Notes: generated by a model from the sequence alone, not told the origin. Positions 10,341 through 20,519 are shown, numbered from the stretch's first letter. The stretch is 64,000 bases of DNA from Haematospirillum sp. H1815 (GCF_012102705.1 NZ_JAAVTA010000001.1:186001-250000); one strand, 5' to 3'. Made by a program: numbers and translations.

Positions 10341-11447
10341 ATGGATGTTCTTTCATTTTTCTCCACCTATCTCGTTCCGTTCCTTCTGACGCTGACCGTC
10401 GTGGTTTTTGTCCATGAGCTTGGGCACTTTCTTGTTGCCCGCTGGAATGGCGTGCATGTAGAGGTCTTTTCCATTGGCTTTGGTCCTGAAATCATCGGTT
10501 TTGACGATGCGCGCGGAACACGCTGGAAAATATCGCTGATTCCATTAGGGGGCTATGTCCGATTTCTGGGTGATGCCGATGCCTCCAGTGCGGTTGCTGC
10601 CGATGTGGCTGTTGAAGATCGTGAGCGTGCTTTTGCATCCAAACGGGTATGGCAAAGGGTAGCCATTGTTTTTGCGGGGCCTGCGGCAAATTTCCTGTTT
10701 GCCCTTGTCGTATTCTCTCTGGTTTTCATGTTTGTTGGCAAACCATTTACGCCGGCTGTGGTTGATCGTGTCAGCGAAGGAAGTCCGGCGGCTGCAGCCG
10801 GCATTCAGCCCGGAGATGAAATTACAGCTATAGAAGGGCGGGCTGTTCGTCAGTTCGAGGATCTTCGTATGCTGGTGCCTGTTTACGGTGCGGCCCCCAT
10901 GCGTGTAACGGTTCTGCGCAATGGGCAGGAGCTGGTTCTCCATACGGTCCCAGAATGGCGGGAGATGCCCGATGGATTTGGGAAGACACAGAAAATCCCT
11001 GTCCTAGGTGTGTCCTCCTCTGGTTCAGCGTTCCGTATTGAACGTCTGGGGCCGCTTGATTCCGTTGTTGAGGCTGTGAATCGCACATGGTCTGTGAGTG
11101 TCAGTACGCTGGCAGCTCTTGGTCAGATTGTTGTCGGCACCAGGGGCGTAGAGGATCTTGGTGGCCCTGTGCGTATCGCTGAGTATTCCGGCAATGCGGC
11201 GCAGCTCGGCTTTCTCAGCATGATTATGTTCGTCGCTGTCTTGTCCGTTAATCTGGGCCTGATTAATCTGTTCCCTATCCCTGCCTTGGATGGGGGTCAC
11301 CTTGTTCTTTACGCGTGGGAGGCTGTTTGTGGTCGCCCCTTGGGCGAGAAAGCCCAAGAGATTGGTTTGAGGATTGGACTTATCCTTCTCTTCGGGCTAA
11401 TGATCTTCACGACTTGGAATGATATTCTGCGATTGATCGCAGGGTAG
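10341..11447 (+). CDS. rseP: RIP metalloprotease RseP (site-2 protease)
   Basis: 368 residues. Intramembrane zinc protease that cleaves anti-sigma factors and leftover signal peptides. HELGH with H25, E26 and H29 lies in the first membrane helix; the third ligand is in the conserved LFPIPALDGGHL segment in the C-terminal membrane part. A single PDZ domain (about residues 125-195, with AAAAGIQPGDEI) is seen, whereas E. coli RseP has two. Position between dxr and bamA is the usual one in alphaproteobacteria. Confidence 0.94.
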   Translation: MDVLSFFSTYLVPFLLTLTVVVFVHELGHFLVARWNGVHVEVFSIGFGPEIIGFDDARGTRWKISLIPLGGYVRFLGDADASSAVAADVAVEDRERAFASKRVWQRVAIVFAGPAANFLFALVVFSLVFMFVGKPFTPAVVDRVSEGSPAAAAGIQPGDEITAIEGRAVRQFEDLRMLVPVYGAAPMRVTVLRNGQELVLHTVPEWREMPDGFGKTQKIPVLGVSSSGSAFRIERLGPLDSVVEAVNRTWSVSVSTLAALGQIVVGTRGVEDLGGPVRIAEYSGNAAQLGFLSMIMFVAVLSVNLGLINLFPIPALDGGHLVLYAWEAVCGRPLGEKAQEIGLRIGLILLFGLMIFTTWNDILRLIAG

Positions 11448-11504
11448 CACTCCGGCTAGTTTTGTTCTGTTCTGCTTTTGTCATTCTCCTGTGCGGGGGT
11501 TTCC

Positions 11505-13871
11505 TTGTCTGGTCGTTCTTATCCCGCCCTTGTGGCTCCTGTGCTGACTCTGACAGCCGTCGGGGCACTCGCTTTCGCTTTTTCTCCCGGTTTGGTCCTG
11601 TCCGAGGCCCATGCCCGCCCGGCTTCGATTCAGGATTCAGCGTCTGTTGCCCTTTCTGAGATCCGGGTCGAGGGGAACCAGAGAATTGAGGCTGAAACAG
11701 TCAAGGCCTACATGACGCTTCGTCCCGGTGACAAACTGGGGCCTGACAGTGTTGATGGGTCTCTGAAGAGTTTGTTTGCAACCGGTCTTTTTGCCGATGT
11801 TTCGATCACCCGCAGCGGTTCTGCTCTTCTTGTGAAGGTCGTGGAAAATCCAATCATTAATCGCGTTGTTTTTGAAGGCAACAGACGGATTGATGAGAAG
11901 AAGCTTCAGACAGAGTTGCAGCTGCGGCCCCGTCATGTTTATACCAGAACTAAGGTTCAGGAGGATGTGAAGCGCGTTCTGGATGTCTATCGGCACAGTG
12001 GGCGTTTTGCTGTTACTGTCGAACCCAAGATCATAGAGCTTGAGCAAAATCGTGTTGACTTGGTCTTTGAGGTCAATGAGGGGCCGTCTACGTATGTGCA
12101 GAGGATTAATTTCGTCGGAAACAAGAAGTACTCCGATGATCTTCTGAAAGAGATGATTGCGACCAAGGAAGAGCGTTGGTATCGCTTCCTGTCTTCTTCC
12201 GATACGTACGATCCCGATCGTATGAACTATGATCGCGAGTTGCTGCGTCGGTTCTATCTGCGTCAGGGATACTCCGATTTCCGGGTTATTTCTTCAGTTG
12301 CGGAGTTAACCCCCGATCGTTCCGGTTTTTTCATGACCTTCACGGTCGATGAAGGTGATCGCTATACATTCGGAGAGCAAAAGATAGAGATTGCACTTCC
12401 GGATATGGATGCTGTTGATCTGTCTTCTGTCATCGTCGGGCAGCAGGGCGATTGGTATAATGCGGATTATGTTGAGGAAACTGTTCAGGCATTGACTGAT
12501 GCTGTCGGTGCCTTGGGATATGCCTTTGTTGATGTACGCCCACGTGTGAAACGTGACCGCAAATCCCGTATTATCGATATTGTTTACGAGATTCAGGAAG
12601 GTCCGCGGGTTTACGTTGATCGTATCGATATATCGGGCAACATGCGGACTCTTGACAGCGTTGTGCGTCGTGAGATGCAGCTTGTTGAAGGCGATGCCTT
12701 TAATTCAGCGCGTTTGCGGCGTTCCCGCGATAAGATCCGTAATCTTGGCTTTTTCGAAAAAGTTGAAGTAACCAATGTTCCCTCCGAGACGGCGCCGGAT
12801 CAAACAACCGTCAAGGTTGATGTGCGCGAGCGTTCAACCGGGAGCTTGATGTTTGGCGTTGGATGGTCCAGTAGCGATGGCGCCCTGTTTAATACATCCC
12901 TGAGTGAGCGTAACCTGCTCGGCAAGGGGCAGGATGTTCGGCTCTCGTTAACAGCTGCCGAGCGCAAGCAGGAAGTTGAACTTGGTTTTACAGAACCTTA
13001 CTTCCTTGATCGTCCTTTGGCGGCTGGTTTTGATGTTTTTGCTCGTGAGCGTGACCGGCAGCGGGAGTCATCTTACGACATCAAGGAAATGGGCGTTGGT
13101 TTGCGCTTGGGCTTTGATTATGACGAGCATTGGCGCCAAGGCCTTCGCTACACGGTCAGCGAAACCGAGATTACCAAGGTCAAGGCCACGGCTTCGCGTT
13201 ATTTGCGTGGGGCTCGTCAATCTGGATCTGCCAGCCGTATCAATGAAGGCAAGAGTGTTCTGTCAATGGTCGGGCAGACCCTTTCCTATGACCGTCGCGA
13301 CAATGTGATAGAGCCGAAGGAAGGCTATATCGTGCGTCTGAGTACGGATGTTGCCGGTGCTGGCGGTAGCGAAAAGTTTGTCAGGGGCGCGCTCGATGCG
13401 CAGCAGTATATTTCGATTACCGACGATGCTGTTCTAATGCAGCAGGGCATGATTGGTGCTGTTGAAGGGCTTGGGCAGGACGTTCGTTTTGTAAGAAACT
13501 ACTACTTGGGCGGTGATAACCTGCGTGGCTTCAAGTACGGCGGCGCAGGCCCCCGGGACAAATTGACGGGTGATTCCTTTGGTGCCAAGTGGATTGCTGC
13601 CGGTACGACAGAGCTTCGTTTTCCTCTTGGCCTGCCTGAGGAGTTGGGTATATCTGCCAAGTCGTTCATCGACTATGGTATTTCAGGTGAACCGGACGGT
13701 GTGCTTGCATCTGAGGTCAACAAGTCCAGCAAGGCGCGCGTTTCTGCTGGCGTAGGATTGGTCTGGAAGTCTCCGATGGGGCCGGTCAGCATCGATCTTG
13801 CCCAAGCGCTTGTAAAAGAGAATTATGATAAGACAGAGTTCTTCCGCTTTAACTTCGGAACGCGTTTCTGA
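11505..13871 (+). CDS. bamA: Outer membrane protein assembly factor BamA
   Basis: 788 residues. A signal peptide ends near AHA-RPAS, followed by five POTRA domains (IRVEGNQRIEAETV, VVFEGNRRIDEKKL, INFVGNKKYSDDLL, a less regular fourth, and IDISGNMRTLDSVV) and a C-terminal 16-strand barrel with LGGDNLRGF-type loop and final FNFGTRF ending in aromatic phenylalanine. The start is uncertain: the frame is open from TTG 11478, but TTG 11505 has GGGGG five bases upstream and gives a regular signal peptide. It overlaps the next gene by one base. Confidence 0.93.
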   Translation: MSGRSYPALVAPVLTLTAVGALAFAFSPGLVLSEAHARPASIQDSASVALSEIRVEGNQRIEAETVKAYMTLRPGDKLGPDSVDGSLKSLFATGLFADVSITRSGSALLVKVVENPIINRVVFEGNRRIDEKKLQTELQLRPRHVYTRTKVQEDVKRVLDVYRHSGRFAVTVEPKIIELEQNRVDLVFEVNEGPSTYVQRINFVGNKKYSDDLLKEMIATKEERWYRFLSSSDTYDPDRMNYDRELLRRFYLRQGYSDFRVISSVAELTPDRSGFFMTFTVDEGDRYTFGEQKIEIALPDMDAVDLSSVIVGQQGDWYNADYVEETVQALTDAVGALGYAFVDVRPRVKRDRKSRIIDIVYEIQEGPRVYVDRIDISGNMRTLDSVVRREMQLVEGDAFNSARLRRSRDKIRNLGFFEKVEVTNVPSETAPDQTTVKVDVRERSTGSLMFGVGWSSSDGALFNTSLSERNLLGKGQDVRLSLTAAERKQEVELGFTEPYFLDRPLAAGFDVFARERDRQRESSYDIKEMGVGLRLGFDYDEHWRQGLRYTVSETEITKVKATASRYLRGARQSGSASRINEGKSVLSMVGQTLSYDRRDNVIEPKEGYIVRLSTDVAGAGGSEKFVRGALDAQQYISITDDAVLMQQGMIGAVEGLGQDVRFVRNYYLGGDNLRGFKYGGAGPRDKLTGDSFGAKWIAAGTTELRFPLGLPEELGISAKSFIDYGISGEPDGVLASEVNKSSKARVSAGVGLVWKSPMGPVSIDLAQALVKENYDKTEFFRFNFGTRF

Positions 13872-14470
13872 TGTATTTGCGGTACGTTATCAGGGTTTAT
13901 ATTTCCTGCTTTGTCTTGTTGCTTCAGATCTCTTTGGCGCATGCAGGACGTGAGGAGTATGCTTTCGGTGTTCTGGATCAGCAAAAGATCATGGCGGAGT
14001 CCTCGGCGGCTCGTATGGTTTTTGCGGACCGGGATAGGTACCAAGAGGTCTACCAAGGTGAAACTGCAAAGCAGGAGAAGAAGCTGAGGGCTGAGGATGA
14101 GTCTCTCTTGAAACTTCGTGCTACGCTTTCTCCGGAGGAGCTTGCCCGACGTCAACGGGCATTCCAGGGGCGCGTGACGCGTTTCCAGAAGCAGGTTCAG
14201 GCCAAGCGCGCTGCCTTGGAGCGTTCCTTTGCCACGGCGATCGCTGAGGTGCAGTCTGCTTTGATAAAAATTGTGCATGGTGTGGCGCAGGAAAAGGGCA
14301 TGGGCGTTGTCTTTTACCGGTCCCAAGTTTTTCTTTTTGACCCCCGGGTTGATATTACAGATGAAGTTCTGGAGCGTCTGAACAGAGATCTTCCCCATCT
14401 TTCCATGTTGGATCCGTCGATGTTAGCGGAGCAAGATGAAACGGGTGGAGTTCTGGAAGGAGAGAGGTAG
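13871..14470 (+). CDS. OmpH/Skp-family periplasmic chaperone
   Basis: 199 residues. A signal peptide ([17 protein letters not shown]) is followed by the OmpH pattern: a short strand [15 protein letters not shown], a long charged helical hairpin of about 90 residues rich in K, E, Q and R, and a C-terminal strand region [20 protein letters not shown]. It should hold unfolded outer-membrane proteins for BamA, directly upstream, whose stop overlaps its ATG (TGATG). The C-terminal 30 residues are an acidic extension of unclear role. Confidence 0.9.
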   Translation: MYLRYVIRVYISCFVLLLQISLAHAGREEYAFGVLDQQKIMAESSAARMVFADRDRYQEVYQGETAKQEKKLRAEDESLLKLRATLSPEELARRQRAFQGRVTRFQKQVQAKRAALERSFATAIAEVQSALIKIVHGVAQEKGMGVVFYRSQVFLFDPRVDITDEVLERLNRDLPHLSMLDPSMLAEQDETGGVLEGER

Positions 14471-14474
14471 TTCG

Positions 14475-15494
14475 TTGGCTGATCCACGTTTCTTCAACAA
14501 GGCTGGCCCTTTTCGTCTGGTTGATCTTGCTGCAGCTGCAGATGCAGAGATCTCTGACCAGAGCAAGGAGCTGGTGATACATGACGTTGCCCCTCTGTCA
14601 ACGGCTGGGGCCGGTCATCTTTCTTTTCTGGATAATCGGGCTTATTTGCCTCAGTTTCGTTCTACTAAGGCGGCGGCTTGCGTTGTGCATCCATTGCACC
14701 GTGATGCAGCGCCTCCGGGCGTTGCCCTGTTGTTCAGCAATGATCCGTATCGGGCTTATGCTAGGATAGCCTCGCTTTTTTACCCTGGTTCGCACCTGGG
14801 GCCGAGTGTCCACCCGTCAGCGGTCCTTGATTCTTCAGCCAGCCTTGGCGACGGAGTTGTTATTGAGGCCGGCGCTGTTGTTGGCGCTCGTGTTTCTATT
14901 GGAGCCGGGACAGTCATCGGGCCCAATGCTGTTATTGGCACTGGGGTTGTTTTGGGCAGGGGATGTGTGGTTGGTGCCAATGCATCCGTTACGCACACGG
15001 TTGCGGGGGACAAGGTTATTATCTATCCGGGCTGCCGTATTGGTCAGGATGGTTTTGGCTTTGCGATGGGTGCGGCCGGGCATTTGAAGGTTCCCCAGCT
15101 GGGTCGTGTTGTTATTGGGGACGATGTGGAAATTGGTGCGAATGCAACAATTGACCGTGGTTCTGGCCCCGATACGGTTATTGGATCTGGTTGCCGGATT
15201 GATAATCTTGTCCAGATTGCCCATAACGTTGAGGTAGGGGCTGGTTCTGTCATCGTTTCCCAGGTTGGGATATCGGGCAGCACAAAGCTTGGAAAAGGTG
15301 TTGTTATTGGTGGTCAGGGTGGCATTGCCGGTCATCTGGTGATTGGTGATGGCGCCCAGATTGCGGCGCAGTCTGGCGTGATGCGTGATGTTGATGCGCG
15401 CGCGGTGGTAATGGGATATCCCGCCAAGCCGATCAAGGAGTTCTGGCGCGAGGTCGCTGCCTTGGGCAAGCTGATTTCCCGTAGGTCCTCCTAG
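14475..15494 (+). CDS. lpxD: UDP-3-O-(3-hydroxyacyl)glucosamine N-acyltransferase
   Basis: 339 residues. Third step of lipid A synthesis. An N-terminal uridine-binding domain is followed by a left-handed beta-helix of hexapeptide repeats (about residues 95-310) with the catalytic-site segment [12 protein letters not shown] and [13 protein letters not shown]. The frame is open from ATG 14436 but that would overlap ompH by 35 bases; TTG 14475 has AGAGG seven bases upstream and yields the family N-terminus MADPRFF. It starts four bases after the ompH stop. Confidence 0.95.
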   Translation: MADPRFFNKAGPFRLVDLAAAADAEISDQSKELVIHDVAPLSTAGAGHLSFLDNRAYLPQFRSTKAAACVVHPLHRDAAPPGVALLFSNDPYRAYARIASLFYPGSHLGPSVHPSAVLDSSASLGDGVVIEAGAVVGARVSIGAGTVIGPNAVIGTGVVLGRGCVVGANASVTHTVAGDKVIIYPGCRIGQDGFGFAMGAAGHLKVPQLGRVVIGDDVEIGANATIDRGSGPDTVIGSGCRIDNLVQIAHNVEVGAGSVIVSQVGISGSTKLGKGVVIGGQGGIAGHLVIGDGAQIAAQSGVMRDVDARAVVMGYPAKPIKEFWREVAALGKLISRRSS

Positions 15495-15527
15495 CGCCAT
15501 GTTTTTGAGATAGATGGGCAGATTGAG

Positions 15528-16013
15528 ATGACAAATAATTTAGCCAAAGAGATGCCATCGTCGTCCGTTGATTTTGAGCGGATCGATGTGGAACGGATTA
15601 TGGAGATGATCCCACACCGTTACCCCATGTTGATGGTGGATTGTCTTGAGAATGTATGTCTTGGGCTTTCTGCTGTTGGTGTAAAGAATGTCTCTGTTAA
15701 CGAGCCATTCTTTCAGGGGCATTTTCCCGGGCGTCCCGTTATGCCCGGTGTGCTGATTGTTGAAGCCATGGCCCAGACATCGGCTGTTCTTGTTGTTGCT
15801 ACCTTGGGCGAGGCAGCAGAGGGCAAGCTGGTGTATTTCATGAGTGTGGAGAGTGCAAAATTCCGCCGGCCTGTTGTTCCCGGTGATCGTTTGGAGCTGC
15901 ATGTCTTCAAGGAGCATGCCCGCAAGAACGTGTGGAAGTTCCGGGCAGAGGGACGTGTTGGCAATACTGTTGTTGCTGAGGCAACATATGCGGCCATGAT
16001 TATGGATAGTTGA
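15528..16013 (+). CDS. fabZ: 3-hydroxyacyl-ACP dehydratase FabZ
   Basis: 161 residues, hotdog fold. Dehydrates 3-hydroxyacyl-ACP in fatty acid elongation and competes with LpxA for hydroxymyristoyl-ACP. The catalytic motif FQGHFPGRPVMPGVLIVEAM gives H65 and E79. IMEMIPHRYPMLMVD is the usual N-terminal block. ATG 15528 follows GAG in AGATTGAG. It sits between lpxD and lpxA, as in most proteobacteria. Confidence 0.97.
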   Translation: MTNNLAKEMPSSSVDFERIDVERIMEMIPHRYPMLMVDCLENVCLGLSAVGVKNVSVNEPFFQGHFPGRPVMPGVLIVEAMAQTSAVLVVATLGEAAEGKLVYFMSVESAKFRRPVVPGDRLELHVFKEHARKNVWKFRAEGRVGNTVVAEATYAAMIMDS

Positions 16014-16020
16014 TGCCACT

Positions 16021-16824
16021 ATGCCCTTTATACACCCCACCGCAATCATTGATCCTGCTGCCCGCCTTGCAGAAGGTGTTTCTGTTGGAGCGTTTTCTGT
16101 CATTGGTCCCGGTGTTGAACTGGGGGAGAATGTTACTGTCTTCTCGCATGTTATTATTGATGGCAGAACCCGTATTGGATCCGGTACTCGTATTTTTCCC
16201 TTTGCCTCGATAGGGTTGGCTCCCCAGGATCTCAAGTACAAGGGTGAACCGTCCCGGCTTGATATTGGGCGCGACTGCCTCGTTCGTGAACATGTAACCG
16301 TAAACATTGGTACAGAAGGTGGGGGAATGCTGACTTCTGTTGGTGATCAGGTCATGTTGGCCGTGGGATGCCACGTGGCGCACGATTGCCGGATTGGTCG
16401 TGGTGTTCTGGTTATGAATCACGTTTTGTTGGGTGGACATGTCGAGATCGATGATTTTGCCGTTATTGGCGGGGGCGCTGCCGTTCATCAGTTTGTCCGC
16501 ATAGGATGCCATGCCATGGTTGGTGGGTTATCAGGTGTGGAAGGTGACATTATTCCCTATGGTACGGTCATGGGGAATCGTGCTCGTTTGGAAGGCCTGA
16601 ATCTTGTCGGTCTCAAGCGTCGGGGTTTTGGGCGAGCTGATATTCATAGCCTGAGAAGTGCGTTCAAGATATTGTTTCAGGCTGGTGACAGCGCATCAGT
16701 CTTGTCTGAACGCATAGAAGATGTCCGGTCCCGTTGGCCTGACTGCGAGCCTGTTCAGGCTGTTGTCCGTTTCTTGGATACAGATTCCACCCGGTCGTTT
16801 TGTCGGCCGATGGACAATGGGTGA
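16021..16824 (+). CDS. lpxA: UDP-N-acetylglucosamine O-acyltransferase
   Basis: 267 residues. First step of lipid A synthesis. Hexapeptide beta-helix from residue 1 to about 190, starting IHPTAIIDPAARLAEGV, with catalytic-site segment VGCHVAHDCRIG and MNHVLLGGHVEIDD, then a helical C-terminus (NLVGLKRRGF). It begins seven bases after fabZ and its last eight bases overlap lpxI. Confidence 0.97.
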   Translation: MPFIHPTAIIDPAARLAEGVSVGAFSVIGPGVELGENVTVFSHVIIDGRTRIGSGTRIFPFASIGLAPQDLKYKGEPSRLDIGRDCLVREHVTVNIGTEGGGMLTSVGDQVMLAVGCHVAHDCRIGRGVLVMNHVLLGGHVEIDDFAVIGGGAAVHQFVRIGCHAMVGGLSGVEGDIIPYGTVMGNRARLEGLNLVGLKRRGFGRADIHSLRSAFKILFQAGDSASVLSERIEDVRSRWPDCEPVQAVVRFLDTDSTRSFCRPMDNG

Positions 16825-17659
16825 GCATACTGTGGTTCTGGGGATTGTAGCAGGAAGCGGTGATCTTCCTGCCCAAGCAGCTGATGCGTGCCGTCAGGGT
16901 GGCCGTCCTTATTTTGTGCTGGCTCTCAAGGGTTATGCCGAGCCGTCTTGGGTTGGCGCCCATCCCCATGTGTGGGTTCGCTTGGGGGCCGCAGCAGAGG
17001 GGTTTTCAGCACTGAAAAAGGCTGGGGTTACAGATGTTGTGATGATTGGCGCAGTTCGGCGTCCGGGGTTTCTCGACTTGTGTCCGGATTGGCGTGCCGC
17101 CCGGCTTTTTGCCCGGATTGGTTTGCGGGCACTGGGCGACGACGGTTTGCTTCGGGCTGTGATTGCCGAGTTTGAGGCAGAGGGATTCAGGGTTATCGGC
17201 ATTGATGATGTGTTGCGTGATGTTGTGATGCCACGCGGGGTTCTTGGTCGTCATTCTCCGGATAACCAAGCCCGGCAGGATATCATAAGGGGGGCTGAGG
17301 TAGCGCGGGGTCTTGGTCTTCTTGATGTTGGACAGGGTGTCGTGGTCCAACAAGGCATTGTGTTGGCCGTCGAGGCGGTCGAAGGGACAGATGCAATGCT
17401 GTCTCGTTGCCTGGATTTGCGCAGGGACGGGAATGGAGGCGTTCTTGTCAAAATGCGTAAACCCGGCCAAGAGCAGCGTACAGATCTCCCTACAATTGGC
17501 CCGGAAACCGTTGGGGCCGCCTTTTCAGCTGGTTTGCGCGGTGTGGCCGTTCAGAGCGGAGCTGGCCTGCTTGTTCATCGTAGTGAAGCTATTGCTGAAG
17601 CAGATCGGCTGGGATTATTTGTTGTTGGGGTTGATGAAGCAGGGCGCGTGCTGGCATGA
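16817..17659 (+). CDS. lpxI: UDP-2,3-diacylglucosamine diphosphatase LpxI
   Basis: 280 residues of the DUF1009/LpxI family, which hydrolyses UDP-2,3-diacylglucosamine to lipid X in many alphaproteobacteria in place of LpxH. Visible are GIVAGSGDLPAQAADACR at the N-terminus, a central linker and the C-terminal catalytic domain with EGTDAMLSRC, KMRKPGQEQRTDLPTIG and LGLFVVGV. The frame is open from 16721, but ATG 16817, overlapping the lpxA stop, fits the family. It also overlaps lpxB by four bases (ATGA). Confidence 0.95.
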   Translation: MGEHTVVLGIVAGSGDLPAQAADACRQGGRPYFVLALKGYAEPSWVGAHPHVWVRLGAAAEGFSALKKAGVTDVVMIGAVRRPGFLDLCPDWRAARLFARIGLRALGDDGLLRAVIAEFEAEGFRVIGIDDVLRDVVMPRGVLGRHSPDNQARQDIIRGAEVARGLGLLDVGQGVVVQQGIVLAVEAVEGTDAMLSRCLDLRRDGNGGVLVKMRKPGQEQRTDLPTIGPETVGAAFSAGLRGVAVQSGAGLLVHRSEAIAEADRLGLFVVGVDEAGRVLA

Positions 17660-18834
17660 CGTCTGATATCCCTCTGTTTTTTATTGTCACCGGCGAGCCT
17701 TCGGGGGATGTCTTGGGGGCGCGCCTGATGGCTGCCCTGAAGCGGGCGACGGGGGGACGTATTCGTTTTATGGGGGTTGGTGGTGAAAGTATGGCCGCCG
17801 AGGGACTGGAGAGTCTGGTTGATCAGTCTGCGCTGGCTGTTATGGGGCTGGTCGAGGTTATTCCCCGTATTCCACGTGTTCTTGCCATCATTCGCAGTCT
17901 TACAGATCGCATTGTGCAGGAATCACCTGTTGCGTTGATCACAGTTGATTCATGGGGGTTTACGGGCCGTTTGCAGCGTTCGGTTGCCAAGGCTTCTCCG
18001 TCTGTGCGGCGTATTCATTATGTGGCTCCCATGGTATGGGCGTGGAAAGAAACCCGTGCCAAAACAGTTGCACGCACGGTACAATCACTTTTGTGTCTTC
18101 TTCCCAATGAGCCGGCTTGGTTCCGACCCTATGGCTTGGAGTGCTGCCACGTTGGGCATCCTGTCGTTGGAAGCGGAGCGGACAAGGGAGATGGGGCGCT
18201 TTTCCGCGCACAGCACAATATAGCTCCGGATAGTCTCGTTCTTTGTGTTCTTCCTGGCAGCCGCCATAGCGAAACGTCGCGTTTATTGCCCGTGTTAAAG
18301 GGGGTTGTAACGTCTTTGGTGGCCATGAACCCGGATCTGGTTGTTGTAGTACCAACGGTGGCAACCGTTTCGGCTATGGTTGCAGAAGCTGTAAAGAGTT
18401 GGCCGGCAAGAGTTGTGCTTGTACGGGGGGAGCAGGATCGCTATGCCGCATTTGCAGCTTCAACTGCGGCTGTTGCTGCCTCGGGTACGGTGACGCTGGA
18501 ACTGGCAATGGCCAGCGTTCCGCATTGTATTATCTATCGCGTTGCTCCCCTGACAGCGTGGATCTTTCGGCGCCTGACCCGGCTTCGCTTTGTGAATTTG
18601 ATCAATATTGTACGTGATCGTGAGATTGTGCCCGAACTTCTGCAGGAGAAGTGTGTATCAGAGCGTATAGCGCCTGTTGTTCAGGCTCTTTTATATGATC
18701 CGTCGCAAAGAGAAGCGCAGCGCCTTGAATTTGCCCAATCCTTGCGCTACTTGGCCGGTGGAGATGGTGATCCTGCGGACCGTGCCGCTGCCGCCGTCCT
18801 GGAGTTTTCTGGGGTTCGGCAGCCTGTTCCGTAG
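17656..18834 (+). CDS. lpxB: Lipid-A-disaccharide synthase
   Basis: 392 residues, GT19 glycosyltransferase that joins lipid X and UDP-diacylglucosamine. Signature segments: VTGEPSGDVLGARL at the N-terminus, FMGVGGESMAAEGL, YVAPMVWAWKETRAK, GHPVVG, LPGSRHSE and the sugar-nucleotide site AASGTVTLELAMASVPHCIIYR. The ATG overlaps the lpxI stop (ATGA), so the two are probably translationally coupled. It closes the lipid A block. Confidence 0.96.
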   Translation: MTSDIPLFFIVTGEPSGDVLGARLMAALKRATGGRIRFMGVGGESMAAEGLESLVDQSALAVMGLVEVIPRIPRVLAIIRSLTDRIVQESPVALITVDSWGFTGRLQRSVAKASPSVRRIHYVAPMVWAWKETRAKTVARTVQSLLCLLPNEPAWFRPYGLECCHVGHPVVGSGADKGDGALFRAQHNIAPDSLVLCVLPGSRHSETSRLLPVLKGVVTSLVAMNPDLVVVVPTVATVSAMVAEAVKSWPARVVLVRGEQDRYAAFAASTAAVAASGTVTLELAMASVPHCIIYRVAPLTAWIFRRLTRLRFVNLINIVRDREIVPELLQEKCVSERIAPVVQALLYDPSQREAQRLEFAQSLRYLAGGDGDPADRAAAAVLEFSGVRQPVP

Positions 18835-18855
18835 TTTCTCAAGGGGAGACAGAGT

Positions 18856-19248
18856 GTGACGTTCCAATTTCTGCATATCATGATCCGTGTCCTGAATCTG
18901 GAAGCGTCAGTTGATTTTTATACTCGCCACCTTGGTATGCAGGTGTTGCGTCGTCGTGATTATCCTGAAGGGCGCTTTACGCTGGTGTTTGTGGGCTATG
19001 GCGAAGAAGATGACCATACGGTCCTGGAGTTAACTCACAATTGGGATCAGACTGCCCCGTATGAGATTGGGATGGGGTTTGGCCACCTTGCCTTGGGTGT
19101 GCACGATATTTATGCAACTTGTGAATCCCTGAGGGCCGAGGGTGTGCGTATCACGCGTGAACCAGGCCCCATGAAGCACGGCAAGACGTTGATCGTATTC
19201 ATTGAAGATCCTGATGGGTATAAAATAGAGTTGATTCAGAAGGCGTAG
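18856..19248 (+). CDS. gloA: Lactoylglutathione lyase (glyoxalase I)
   Basis: 130 residues, the size of bacterial nickel-type GloA, which converts the methylglyoxal-glutathione hemithioacetal to S-lactoylglutathione. Metal-ligand positions are recognisable: H7 in FLHIMIRV, E in TVLELTHNW, H in GFGHLALGV and E in YKIELIQ. GTG 18856 follows AAGGGGAGA. It lies 21 bases after lpxB and may be read from the same transcript. Confidence 0.95.
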   Translation: MTFQFLHIMIRVLNLEASVDFYTRHLGMQVLRRRDYPEGRFTLVFVGYGEEDDHTVLELTHNWDQTAPYEIGMGFGHLALGVHDIYATCESLRAEGVRITREPGPMKHGKTLIVFIEDPDGYKIELIQKA

Positions 19249-19376
19249 CATCAACCGTGTCTATGCTGTTCTGTGTCTACCCAAGAAAGGAGCAGCGTAA
19301 TTTATCATTCTTTATATGTTTGGATGCTACAATTTGAGCAGGGTCTCAGATCCTTCTCTCTTACAATGACTTGGGG

Positions 19377-20507
19377 ATGAATTTGTTTAAGCTGGAATCG
19401 GTTGCGCGCAAGCCTGTCTTGATCACGATTGGGGTAGGTTTGGTCTTGGCGTTGGTTATAGGGTTTGGCCTTTTTCGGGAGGTTGCGATTGCCAGATTTC
19501 TGGCAAACCTACCGGAACCAGAGCATGCCGTGGCTGTAACCGTTGCAACCGAAGATCATTGGGAGCAAACCATTCCGGCCATTGGTACCTTGGAGGCAGA
19601 GCAGGGTGTTCTGGTTTCCAGTGCGGTTGGCGGGCTTGTGAAGGTTATCAGGGTTTCTTCAGGGGCGTCTGTCAAGGCCGATGATACCTTGGTTGAGCTG
19701 GATGCAGACGTTGAGAGAGCGAATCTGCGATCGGCAGAAGCCAAGGTCACGCTACAGCGGCTCACTGTTCAGCGTTTGCGTAGTCTGCGCAAAGTGGATG
19801 CGGCCTCTCAAGCCAATCTTGATGAGGCGGAGGCCAATCTCAATTCCGTTACGGCGGATGCTGAGTCCCTGCGGGCCACAATTGAGCGCAAGGTTATACG
19901 TGCCCCCTTTGATGGGGATCTCGGGCTTGTGCGTCCAGATCTTGGGCAGTATGTCCAGCCCGGTGATGCCCTGGTAAATCTTCAAAATCTTTCAGCAATG
20001 CGTCTGAATGCAGGTGTGGAACAAGATGTTCTGCCCTTGTTGAAGATTGGTCAGGCTGTGCATGCATCGGTTGTTGCTTATCCAGGTCAGGTGTTTGAGG
20101 GAACACTCAGTGCCATGGAGCCATCTGTTGATGGAAGTGGTTTGGTTCGCATACAGGCAAGCTTTGCCAATGTTGACCGGAAGCTACGCCCGGGCATGTT
20201 TGCAAGAATTGAAATATCCCGTGGTCAGAGCGAGGCAGTGGTTACGCTGCCGGTTACAGCCGTGACGTACTCTCTGTACGGAGAAACAGTCTATAAAGTT
20301 GGAGATGATGGAAGCGGGGTTCTTCGCTCTGTTCCAACCGTTGTGCGTATAGGGGAGCGTCGTGACGGCCGGGTCCGTATTCTGGAAGGGATCAAGGCCG
20401 GCGACCGTGTTGTTGCCGTCGGTGGATTTAAACTTTCTCGTGGGGCGCGGATCAAGATTGTTGATGATGGCCGCCTGTCCTCTCCGCCCGTTCTGGGCTT
20501 GGATTGA
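19377..20507 (+). CDS. RND efflux periplasmic adaptor (membrane fusion protein)
   Basis: 376 residues. One N-terminal membrane anchor (PVLITIGVGLVLALVIGFGLF), then the lipoyl half-motifs (GTLEAEQGVLVSSAVGGLV and KVIRAPFDGDLG), a short coiled-coil hairpin between them, the beta-barrel domain and a C-terminal membrane-proximal domain (GDRVVAVGGFKLSRGARI). It should connect the RND pump encoded 12 bases downstream to an outer-membrane channel; no TolC-type gene is present nearby. Start is ambiguous among TTG 19371, ATG 19377 and TTG 19383; substrate is unknown. Confidence 0.92.
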   Translation: MNLFKLESVARKPVLITIGVGLVLALVIGFGLFREVAIARFLANLPEPEHAVAVTVATEDHWEQTIPAIGTLEAEQGVLVSSAVGGLVKVIRVSSGASVKADDTLVELDADVERANLRSAEAKVTLQRLTVQRLRSLRKVDAASQANLDEAEANLNSVTADAESLRATIERKVIRAPFDGDLGLVRPDLGQYVQPGDALVNLQNLSAMRLNAGVEQDVLPLLKIGQAVHASVVAYPGQVFEGTLSAMEPSVDGSGLVRIQASFANVDRKLRPGMFARIEISRGQSEAVVTLPVTAVTYSLYGETVYKVGDDGSGVLRSVPTVVRIGERRDGRVRILEGIKAGDRVVAVGGFKLSRGARIKIVDDGRLSSPPVLGLD

Positions 20508-20519
20508 TTGGAGGCCACC